A DNA stretch of 64,000 bases from Lepidurus packardi. Its lineage: Eukaryota; Arthropoda; Branchiopoda; Notostraca; Triopsidae. The position numbers were made by a program, and so were the translations under genes. The stretch is from the NCBI GenBank assembly GCA_023053545.1, contig JAKZAN010000001.1, positions 8,824,565 to 8,888,564 of the forward strand. Direction: 5' to 3'. Positions within the stretch are counted from its first letter, which is position 1. Each line of letters begins with the position of its first letter. The notes beneath the pieces were generated by a model. It was not told the origin of the DNA and searched no databases. It worked only from the letters and a program-made list of their open reading frames with translations. Positions 51,219-61,449 of the stretch are shown here, piece by piece.

Positions 51219-51227
51219 TATATATAA
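51219..51227 (+). promoter_or_regulatory. Candidate TATA box of the BH3-only gene
   Basis: TATATATAA lies about 290 nt before the ATG at 51509, which would put the start of transcription near 51250. The leader would contain several upstream ATGs (e.g. about 51330 and 51359). The assignment rests on position only. Confidence 0.25.
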
Positions 51228-51508
51228 TCCCACAAACAGCAGCTTGAAAGCCGTCTGTTCGATCGACTCAAACTCCAGTCTGTTCCTGGCAAGCAACGCG
51301 TGTTGTCGTGCTCCACCGATCCGCACGGATATGTGCAAGTGCAGTAGTCGTGGTTCATGTTCATGGTCCATGTGGTTCATCTTTTGTGTACCACAACTCG
51401 TTCCACACTGAAATCAAGTTGCCTAAAAACGCTCTTCTGCGAAGAATTTCAAAACTTTGGCGCCAAAATATCGTAATTTAAAATTGTCCGAAAAAGGAAA
51501 GAAAAACC

Positions 51509-54297
51509 ATGCTGGCGCTATTTTTGGCGGGTGCTGTACCAATTGGCGCCTCTGACAGTACTGCAGATACTGAGAGTGGTATTCCTGGCGCTACAACGAA
51601 CTTACCAACAGAGTATTACTACCAAATGCTGGAAACTTTAGTCTCGGACCTGAGTTTACAAGTCGTGCGTCAATCCCAGCCTGATCTGTTGGTCCTGCAG
51701 AATCAGCCAAACCAGCCCAACGTATTCCATCCTACTCCAGCCATGGGTCTGCGTCACGTAGCGCAATCCCTGGAAATACAACACACAGGTAAAGACAAAG
51801 ATTCCCCCCCCCCCCGTAAAAAGCAGGCTTTTGCGACGAGTAACGTAGTACCATATATACCTACCGTACGCTCCAAACATGTCTGAAACTGTCTAGAAAG
51901 ACATACAGCTTCTCAACTTTTCCTTAAGGCTTAAGTCCATATTACCAACCCCCACTTGTTACCCTCACACGTGCAAACGAACCTTTTTTCTCTCTTAAAA
52001 CAAAAGAAAATTTGGAAAAAAAGAATCTATTCGCTTGACTCATCCCCATTTTCTTCTCTTAAAAATCCCTCCTTTTCCCCCAAGTTCTAAACAAGCTTTT
52101 CCTCTAGCACAGATGCCTCAACCATAAATTTCCTACTTTTTTTCCCCTAAAGTGCGAAAGATGTTTAAAACCCATGCCATAATGAAGCGAACAAAAAGAC
52201 CATTTTTCTAAGTTCCATTATTTGTTTCAAGCTTTCGTACTGTACCTCTCATTGGGGGTAGTTGGTGTGTAGAACCTCGCACGGTCCAGGCCTCGCGCTC
52301 GCTATGCAAGCCGTAACCTGCCGGGTAGAGTGTTTCGCTGGTCGTGTGTTTTATACAAGCATTTGAAAACCAGATAGCCAGTGTGGTAGTTGCTATGTAA
52401 GGCAAACGTAAGAGTAAGAATACAGTCTATATTTCTATAGATAGTAGTGTAGTGTAGTACAGCTTTGCCCCCAAAAGCTACTTGGAAAGCCAAGTCTAAA
52501 CTCAGGTAGAGAGAGAGCAACCTTTTCTGATTCTTTCCTCCCCTACCTCTGATTTTGATAAAAGCGATAAAACCCTTTTACTTTCTCTCAATTTGCTTTG
52601 GAAACGCCAACAGTTCAACGCTAAACGTCTTTGTGTGACTATTAAATGAGCGTCTTTTTGTTACACTCCTAAACATTAGTTAAGAAAACTCCCTTAAAAA
52701 AGTTAAAATTTTTGAAAGCGATTTTGTCTTCCGTTTCCTTTTCTTCCGGCCTTCTCTTGCGCCCTTAGCAGAAGCTAAAATAAAATTTTCAAAAACGTTG
52801 ATTTTTTAAAAATAATTTAACCAGCATTGGCAATTGTCTTTTGCCAGTCTATTTATTGGTTGACTTTGATTTTTACAGAACTTTTGTAGATTTATAGAAT
52901 TTATTTCTTTGCTTACAAAAATTGAAGTACAAATCGAATCGAAATCGTGACAGTCGAAGTACTCAAAAGTACTACATTCTATTTGGTTTATATTAAAATG
53001 ATCTTGTATTTCTTTTCTATCTTAAAAGGTTTTGTATGTCGCGTAGTTTCTTTTTTAAAACGTTTTGTTTTTGTAACACTATGACTGGTAATGTTTGTTA
53101 ACAAAGAATCGAAATTGATGTTTTTCTTCTCTTTGTGCTCTTTGAAATAGGAGTGCGTGTCCCGACGCACAGCCACAACTTGCCTGATTTGGTGAGCTTG
53201 TCACCTTCCAGCATCCGCACGACGACTTCGAACAAAAAGCAGAGCGTTTCGCGAACTGATTTACGTTCGAATCCCAGCCAAGAATTGCGTGTTCGGCGGG
53301 GCTATACGCCGCTCCGTTGCCGCCTGGACTCGGTCGGCTCGTCGGCTGCGGAATCGGCAACTTCTACTCCGCTCAGTCTCATGGACATCATGATGACCCC
53401 GACGCCTGAAATGCTCTCTCCCTCAACAAACTCGGCGTCATCCAGTCTTCCGCCTAATTCGGCATGGCACCAACACTACGCAGTGCCACACATTTTCACG
53501 TGGACCGTCACCACGCCCCCTCGCTCTCCCGAGATGATTGCCTCCGGATCACCAATATTTGCTCTCGATCTCCCCCTGCAATCGGACGACATGGCTCAGT
53601 ACCAACAACGAGAAGAGGCTATTGAAGACTGGCGACAAATTGGGCGCGATTTGCGATTCATTGCGGATAATTTTGCCAATCAAGAGCAACAGGTAAACGA
53701 AAATCCTAATTTTTCTGAATTTTCTAGTAAATCCGAACTTTATGCATTGCTCCTCTACTCTTCCTCTACGTAACTGTGCTGTCGCTGAATTCTAAAAATT
53801 AATTCTTTTAAGAACAAGCTCGCAAGGTGAAAGTCTCAAAATACATTCTGTAATTGCTCTTTGCGAACATCGAAAGCGAGCGCTGATAATTTTGACCGGT
53901 TCTTGTAAAGCGAAAATGTAAGCTCGGTAGAAGGCCTAGAGGGATGCTAGAAAGCACACTTTGGGGGCGAAATAAAAGCAGGAGTGGCCATCCGAATAAG
54001 CGTGAGTCATAGAGCGGAACCAGAAAACCGTTTGAAAACGTCCAACCTGTGAATCACGGCTGTTCCGCGCCACGTGACGTCATGTTTTTAGTTTTATTTT
54101 GTAAATAAAGCTAAATATCTAATTTCAATTGTCTTGAATTTTTTTTACTGTCTCTGTAGAATGGCGCACGTGGTCGCAACAACGCCAGGATTTCTTCAGC
54201 CATAATCCGAAACTGTGATGGCAAGTTTCCTACCATTTGCTCTGCAGTATTTGCGTACGTAGCCTGGAGACTGCTCAAACGACTCGTTTCGCCTTAA
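51509..54297 (+). CDS. BH3-only (BIM-like) apoptosis regulator
   Basis: A three-exon model gives 319 aa: 51509-51788, 53151-53692, 54160-54297. Introns are GT-AG and phases 1 and 0 match. Most of the protein is Ser/Thr/Pro/Gln-rich and looks disordered, with several S/T-P sites (MTPTPEMLSPS, TTPPRSPEM). At residues 254-268 is WRQIGRDLRFIADNF. It fits the BH3 rule (I257, L261, I264, small A265, invariant D266, F268) and has the W and Q spacing of vertebrate BIM. The last exon ends in a hydrophobic, basic-flanked tail (about 297-317, FPTICSAVFAYVAWRLLKRL), as expected of an outer-mitochondrial-membrane anchor. There are no BH1 or BH2 motifs. Known BH3-only proteins bind BCL-2 family members and trigger apoptosis. 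The start is the first ATG in good context (AAAACCATG); its hydrophobic first residues could mimic a signal peptide. Motif and tail are seen in the sequence; function is inferred. Confidence 0.7.
53693..54109 (+). promoter_or_regulatory. Intron with possible readthrough isoform: stop, CACGTGACGTCA site and AATAAA
   Basis: If the second intron of the BH3-only gene is retained, the frame runs on for 26 residues to a stop at 53771-53773. A canonical AATAAA follows at 54104-54109, ahead of a T-rich stretch. That transcript would keep the BH3 motif but lack the membrane tail. At 54071-54082 the intron also carries CACGTGACGTCA, an E-box overlapping a CRE-type palindrome. Both are sequence observations; use in the cell is not shown. 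Confidence 0.35.
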
Positions 54298-55738
54298 AAA
54301 GCATTTTGGTTCGATTTTTCCTATGTGGAGCCGGCCATCAAACTCGTCGCAATGCATCGATTTATGCAAAGGAAAACCTATACGTCGTCACTGCCCGTTC
54401 CAGGAAAACGTCTTTCAATTCGAATGTTTCGGGGAAGAGAATCTAGCATTGGATATGCGGAAGAAAATAATCTTTACGGTTGCCCAAGTATTTGGCCCAA
54501 GTTTGGAAGTTTTGGAGTCAATATGTTTTTCCAAAAAGGTGCACTAGTTTTTTTATATCCAAGAAAACGATTGCCAGTTTATATTTTCGTGTTCGTATTA
54601 AGAAAAATGATAATAATAATCAAGGTTATTATTAAAAACTCAGGATTGTCACTTGTCTTTAGTAATATGTAACTTCGTTTGTCTTTATGTTTTTCGGGTT
54701 TATCATACACTGATTCAGATGTCGTTTCTGGGATACGATTTGTGCATCAAAATGCTCATCAAAGCAGTACGAGTGATTGGCCCTCAAAAGCTCTGTACAT
54801 AATTTAGTCCTTAATTGCGAAGGATCTCTCTTAATCATAATTATCAAAGATTATTTGCATTTTGTAAACTTTGGGCGATTTTGTGCGTTTTTTTATACCA
54901 TGTCTTAGCCTACAAAGCTTTTCGTATCAGCTTTCTTGATCTCGTTTTGCATCTAATTAACCATCGGCGTTTGTTTATGTCAGGTTAAGTATTATTTCCT
55001 TTTCTTCTTTCAGTAAAAAAACAACAAGAAATAAGATGATTTCCCCAGTTACTTCATACAAGCAAAATACCATTTTTGTATTTATTGTTATTTACATTGC
55101 ACTCGTTCTCTTTCTCTCTTTTTAGTTTTTGTTTTCCTTTCTAGTCCCGTTTTACAGTATCTGTCCGTCTCTAACATTGAGTTTGACGTAAGAGGCTCTT
55201 GTAATCTTTTTCCGACACAATTTTCTGCTGTCATGATTTCTGTCCAGTTTATTGTCGCTTGTTTTTCTTTGGTATTCGTTTAATTTGCATAATTTGTTAT
55301 GTTGGTTTATCATTGTGTGTCTTGTGATTTCGCCCCTTTGTACGACGTAAAACTCGCACGCCAAAAAAGGTCCGCGGATCTCGCCTATACCCGGCAGTCT
55401 TTCATCACAAGTTGAATGTATATAAACAAAAAATTTGGAATTGCATAATCAAGACATGGAACCATTTCAATGGTCAGAATAAACATGAAATCCAGTATTT
55501 TCAGTTCTGATCACTTGTTTTGTTTTCTGGTGAATTTGCTGACTGTATAACGGTGAGACCTTCAAATATAAATTGTGCTAATAATTAAAACATCCACATT
55601 TCTCTAAAAGCATTTGACGGAACTTTCAACTAGTTTATTCTATTTTTATTCTGTTTACTTTTATTAGAGTCGATACCCGACCGACACCTAACAACTAACG
55701 TCAGCCGCAAAAACCATTTTAGCTTCAGTCAACGTCAT
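54298..55738. other. 3' region of the BH3-only gene and intergenic DNA
   Basis: No further gene. Frames at 54237-54672 are shadows over the last exon and its UTR. A canonical AATAAA at about 55484 is the first clear one after the stop, which would imply a UTR of about 1.2 kb; an earlier non-canonical signal may be used instead. Confidence 0.35.
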
Positions 55739-55742
55739 TTAA

Positions 55743-56272
55743 GTATCCCGTATACCTTAACTTATTGACGCGAAACAGCCAGAGATGGCACTGATGTCCT
55801 TAAACCCTGTGTAAAAAAGCTAACAAAAAAATAGCTTATTGCCCGCTTTCTACACTCGTTTCTACACAAAGTTTCTACACTCGTTTTGATTCTGAAAAGT
55901 ACAACTTGTCACCACAATTTGCTGTAGCAGCACAATATCCCAAATCAAGTAGTCGAAAATTCGAAACAAGATTTCTCGAAAACAGCTTGTTGGATTTGAA
56001 AGCAATTTAAAGCAAAACATTTATTTTATTAGCGGCTACTGCGGAACCAAAAGACAGACTTGCGCAACGTATTTCACATAGTTGCAAAATTCATTTACAT
56101 ATTTCTAATTTATTACTCATTGGAAAAATATTTGCTTTGGTTGTACACTACCTGTTAGCAAGTCCAAGCTTGCTGTCAAAGAATTTTTTCGTTATATGTA
56201 CTGATTTTCTCAAAAATTTGTTCTGAAATTCCGCACGCTAATCACCTATACCGAGCAAGGTATAAGGGACCC
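55743..56272 (+). mobile_element. TTAA-flanked MITE, copy B
   Basis: TTAA on both sides (55739-55742 and 56273-56276). The left end is GTATCCCGTATACCTTA and the right end is its imperfect inverse (GGTATAAGGGACC). The interior matches copy A at 17471-17983 (GGCACTGATG, ACAACTTGTCACCACAATTTG, AGCAGCACAATATCCCAAAT). There is no coding frame. Confidence 0.7.
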
Positions 56273-56276
56273 TTAA

Positions 56277-57422
56277 CGTATTGGTTCAAAGGGTTCAACG
56301 TATGAACTACAAATTAAATATAAAGTACAAACGGCGTTATAACAAGGAAACTGTAGTAAAATACTGAAACGTATAACGGAATTAAATGTCTTTTTATCAC
56401 AATGTGTTGGCTATCAAGCCGTAAACCGCTTTGCATACAAATCTAGTAGCATAAAAAATACTTTAATTGAGAAGTTGGGTAAGCATCCAAGCAATTTGAA
56501 GTCCAATTCATAAATCTTAAGTGCAAACTGGAAAATCCTCAATTGACCAGAGAAAATTTGTAAGGTAGACAGTTCTTAACTATGACTGACTGTCTTTACG
56601 AACATGGCTACATATGTATACAAGGTCAGAAAAAGTAGCAGGTTAATTAGTCAACATGGTCAACATAGGTTGCTTAGTCAAACTCTGCGTAGGCTATTAG
56701 TCACGTAGTCCAGGTCTTAAATCTCAAAGGGAATCAAGGAGGTTACAGCTAAGCATCAATTATACTACTCTAAGCATCAATTATACTATGTAAGTTGAGT
56801 CGGGTCAAGGTCATACAAATTATTCCATCAACAATATTCATCCGTAGAAGTTCAAATTCAATTTCTAACTAAATGGGCAATCAAGATCAATGATCTCCAG
56901 GAAACTGTGTGGTAAGAATAACTCATACGCTCGTTAAATCTCCGCAAACCAGAACTTCTCCTTTTGGCAACTCTGCAGTTGATCTTTGCATACATGTCAA
57001 GTACGCTCGTCCTTTCACTGAAAGGTATTCAATTTGAGAGCACTAGAAGCTGAAACTGACTCCCCAAGTCACACACACATAAACAAAAAACGAGTTTATA
57101 GAGATGCTTGAAGCTTCTCAAGACCATAAGTTACCCAACTTGGACGGGAAAAAAATCTCTCTCTCTCATTTGCATATCATCAACCCCAAGCTATGCACGT
57201 AGATCTCGCTAAACAGCTCTTGATCATAGTTCAAATAGGTAACCTTTCTTATGTGCTGTGGTCTTCAGATAAGATGCAGCGCGCTAGTGCGGAACCCATT
57301 AAACCTTTCAACCTTCTAAAAGATCCCGGTCACACACACACATTACCTTTAACCCCCTCTTTCGATTTTTTTTTAAATAGTAGGGACTTCTCTTTACTTA
57401 GTACTTTTGTCCAATGCATAAT
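56277..57422. other. Intergenic, no gene seen
   Basis: No supported exon or RNA gene. A near-exact short duplication, CTAAGCATCAATTATACTA, occurs twice around 56751-56788. Confidence 0.4.
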
Positions 57423-57446
57423 CACACACGCACACACACACACACA
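57423..57446 (+). repeat. (CA)n microsatellite
   Basis: An imperfect CA run; a second short one lies at about 57331. Confidence 0.85.
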
Positions 57447-58300
57447 GAGACATGACCATTCAAGTTAAAGGATTGCGGCGCCGCCACGCGGGGTACCGCA
57501 ACCCTTTTTTTCTTTTTTAAATCCTTATTATAAGCTTTATACATTACAATAGCGCATTAGACACCTTTTTTTCTTTTCTTTTTTAACGCAAGTTCCCCTT
57601 CTGACGGAAGCTATACGCTCCCAAGTAAAGCCCTTTAAGGTGATTCTTTTCAATTCACAGTTGGAGTACTGTAAAAACTTTTGAGGGAAAATCTTTACGC
57701 TGCTTAACTTTGATAGACTTTTTCGTTCCTTTTCTTTCATTTACAAGACTAGAAAGCATAGACGTATTTTCTATGCTATTCCCCTTCCTTGTATGCGTCA
57801 GCCTCAGGCAAAAAAGAAGTAGTGATAAAAAAACCGAATTTTGCTAGAGTTAAAATGGACCTTAATACGCCAACATTGAGAAGCTTTTAGAAAGCGTTGG
57901 TAGGCGATGGACCTAATAAAAATGTTTCCCTTACTCAATGGCCAATGGTCACCGTACAAGTGTAAATCAAGTGGGGCATCCGAAAAGCGGCCATAATCCC
58001 GATCATGGCCCATTTCTGCCATATCCCTCCTTGAGGCGGTCTATTCCCCAACTTTTACTGCAGCCATAGGCCTCAAATTCGATCATTTGTATGCAATCCA
58101 AGAGGTTCACGCCGCGTGACCGTTAAAAGTTCCATTTGATAGCCTGGATTTACATAAATATCTTTTGGCTACAAGGAATAGTGTGTATAATAGTCATAGT
58201 AAAGTAATTAAAATACAACACTGCCAAAAGTTTTGCAATTTTATATTAAATTGCGTAATTATTGTTATGATTTGCATAATGTCTAACTGCAACGTTACAA
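57447..58300. other. Intergenic, no gene seen
   Basis: No supported feature; the short frames have no domain content. Confidence 0.4.
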
Positions 58301-58304
58301 TATT

Positions 58305-58380
58305 AGTTACACTACAATTATTACACTACGATTATTACACTAAAAATTACACATTATTACACTATTTTAATTACACTAAG
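58305..58380 (+). repeat. AT-rich minisatellite (ATTACACTA unit)
   Basis: ATTACACTA and close variants recur five to six times with a spacing of 12-18 bp. The unit is irregular. Confidence 0.55.
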
Positions 58381-58988
58381 ATATTAATCACGCCATAAAT
58401 TAAAATCACATTGATAGCTGACCTAAAAAATTGGGTTTTGATATTGTACATTTCAACTTATATGCTAAACTTGCAAGTTTTATTCGCACAGAAGGTACCA
58501 ATAACTACTTATTTCGCATAAAATAATTAGCACAAAGGATTAGTATGAACACGAAAACAATAAACCAACAAATGCGCTCGACGGAACGATACTATTTCTA
58601 TTAGAAAAAAAGAAAGGGATGCTAGTTAAATATAAAAAAATAGAAATAAATTTTAATTAAATAATAAGCTGACAAAAAATTAAGATTGGAAGAGCAGTTA
58701 AGCCGAAATTATTAAGATCAGCCTATTAACCCGCATCAAAATAGTTATAAACAAATATTTACGATTCTTTAATTTTCTCAACAAAACACAGCTCTCTTTT
58801 TGACAAGAAGAGAGTCAATAATGTATTTGGTTCACCCAAATATTGTTTTTTGACAAGCAGAGAGTGGTGCAGAACGCCTCGAAAAGTTTTCCAACTTTGA
58901 ACTCCTTCCCAATCGACCAACGAAGCTAAGCACATAAAAAAAGACAAATTCGGTTTCCGGTTTTGGTCCGGGCTGCTTAGAAAGAGAA

Positions 58989-59011
58989 GGGGGGGGGGGG
59001 GGGGGGGGGGG
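58989..59011 (+). repeat. Poly(G) run, 23 nt
   Basis: An uninterrupted run of 23 G, the longest of several G/C homopolymers in the window. Confidence 0.9.
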
Positions 59012-60603
59012 ATTATAGAAAAGTACATGGCAAGCACGTGATGATCATCCTTGTTTGTTTTTTCTCGAAACTTTTCAAGTCACCATTTTCAAACATTTTC
59101 AACTCTTCACTGATGTGACCAGTTTCTTTCCTAAGTCAAACAGATTTTCCGAAACTCAACCTTCCAATGATACGAAAAAAACATCACTTACTAAATACTG
59201 CAACTCCTACCATGCGCCCCTCTCAATTCGTTCTTAGTTTTTTAAAGTCTAAGTCATGTAAATGCTTGACAAACAAATAAATTTGGCAACAGGCTTTCCA
59301 GCCTACGGTTATTAAAAAAAAGAAAGAAAACACCACATTCAAATATTTTCAACCTTTTCAAATGACCATTACTGTAAAATATCACAGCGTACAATCTGTA
59401 CTACTCGAATTTCTGAAAGTATAAAATCACTATTCTTCTTGCAATGTTATCACTGCAAATACTTGGCCTTCAAGGGACCTTAAGGTAACATTTTCGTTTA
59501 CGCAGATAGCACTTGCGCCAGCCAGAGTAACGCAATTAGGGTTTGACACCAGACAAACAGGTTTCATTCCACTCAAATTGCGACCAAGATGAGCACCATC
59601 ACCGGAAGCCATCTTATGGTCTCGGATACTGCTTCGCAATGGGCCCCATGGGAAACTATAGATACACAATCTCTATACTATCTCCTCCAGATTTGGGCCA
59701 TTTGAGGCGACGAGGCTTCAAAAGAATGAGAACCAACATTCCAGTCAATTTTTTTTTCTCCCTTGGAAAAAAAAATAAAACATAAAAGAAGGAAATCTTG
59801 GTAGCTTCCGCAATAGCGGGGTAATTAAATATAAAGTACCATTCGGGGTGTTAAAGCTAGTAAGGAGAGAGAAAGGGAGAAAGTGAGGGGGTTGGTTGAG
59901 CTATAAATCTGCCATCGGGAAATTGGGGCCTTTTAGAGGGGAAAAGAACTCTTCTTTTCCATATCGGACTAAAGTTTTGGCGGGAAAGTATAGGACATAC
60001 ATATACGAGGTGCGAGCTGCTGCAGGTCTTAATGATGATCGTTTCTGCGCGGCCAAGAAGAGGTTCTGTTGTATGGAAGGGGGCATTTAATGGCAGGCCT
60101 GCTCATTCCTTGATTTATTGCGCCACATATGCAGTAAATTACTCGCGAAGAGCCGAACTGGGTTAGAACACCCCAAAATCGGCGTCTCCACATGCTGTTG
60201 CTCACGTTTCCCTCAAAATGTGCTCAAAACGATGCTTACTACACTCAGATAAGCAAGAATAATAAACCGAGAGTACACAAAAAACGGAGCCAATAACAAT
60301 ACTCGCAACAGTATTGTTGAAAAGAGGGGAGAGAGGAGAAAAAACTGAGCCATAAAAAAACCCAAACGGTTATGGTAAAATAATGAGCATTGTTGCAGCC
60401 ACGAAGGTGACAAATGGACTCCCATTTGACTCCTTTTTAAACGCTTTAACGCGGTGGACCAGGTGAGAAATCGCAGTGGCCACTTCTATGCACCATAGTT
60501 TCGTATTCAAACGCTGGTGACCTAATCGGCCGTAACAGACGGTTGCGATTCATTCTAGATATCTCTGTACATGGCATGACGCCGGTTGCTGAAACTTATC
60601 AAA
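59012..60603. other. Intergenic, no gene seen
   Basis: Short frames at 59430-59785 and 59896-60090 have no domain, partner exon or conserved signals. Confidence 0.4.
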
Positions 60604-60607
60604 TTAA

Positions 60608-61097
60608 GGCTCCCTTTTACCTTAGCTCAGAACAATTTTTCGTTAAAACCAGCACACTTCATGAAAAAAGTGTTTGACAGGAATTCTGAGCATACTAAGA
60701 GCTAGTGCACAACCAATCTACCCTTTTCCCAATGCATAATAAATTAGTAAAATTTATAAACTAATAAAATAGTAAAATAAGTGAGCAATATGCAACTATC
60801 GAAATAGGTTACCAAAAAATATGTCCTTTAGTTGTGTTTTAGAAATCTTGTTCTAGAATGTTCGACGACTTGATTTGGGACAGTGTGCTGCTACAGCAAA
60901 CTGTGGTGACTGGTGACAAGTTGCACTTTTTCAGCAAACTGTGGTGACAAGTTGCACTTTTCAGAAGCAAAACAAGCCGACAATTAGCTATTTGTTTCTT
61001 TTTTTTACTTTCGTATGCAAGGCTTTCACAAAACAATAACAAACATCAGTGCCACCTGTGACTGTTTCGCATCAATAAGCTAAGGCATACGGGAGCC
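60608..61097 (-). mobile_element. TTAA-flanked MITE, copy C (inverted)
   Basis: Perfect TTAA on both sides (60604-60607 and 61098-61101). The ends are inverted repeats: GGCTCCCTTTTACCTTAGCT at the left, and the right end reads GGCTCCCGTATGCCTTAGCT on the minus strand. Read on the minus strand, the interior follows copies A and B. A short internal duplication (AAACTGTGGTGAC...AAGTTGCACTTTT, twice around 60898-60960) is specific to this copy. Confidence 0.75.
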
Positions 61098-61422
61098 TTA
61101 AACAACGTGCACTTCAATGAAACGCGGAAAATTAAAAATGAAACTGAGTTATTCAATTCACACAACATTACTACATACATTAATACAAATACACAAATCT
61201 TTCTCCATTTACGTATCACTAAAGGAAACATAGTTGGAATTTGAAATAAATGTCTTAATTCTTAGGAGTAAAAGGACCAAAAGCGTGTCATTGCCTGTAG
61301 TTAGCTCTCCGAATTAGCATTAGCATTGTTTGGGCCCCCAACAAGTAGATCTAAGCTCACACGCGGCTTACAGCCTTTGGTCTTCTGGACCTCTATTGTT
61401 ACGTTTGACGACATTCGCTTGT

Positions 61423-61449
61423 CCCCCCCCCCCACCCCCCCCCCCCCAC
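61423..61449 (+). repeat. Interrupted poly(C) run
   Basis: C11-A-C13-A-CC. The run is nearly pure and breaks any reading frame through it. Confidence 0.85.

Noticed and set aside
50980-51411. 143-codon plus-strand frame ahead of the BH3-only gene
   Set aside because: No domain and cysteine-rich only by chance. It ends without a donor that would splice to the next exon, and more likely overlaps promoter and 5' UTR.
51509-51560. N-terminal signal peptide of the BH3-only protein
   Set aside because: The first 14 residues are hydrophobic but lack a basic n-region, and the C-terminal anchor and BH3 motif point to a cytosolic, tail-anchored protein.
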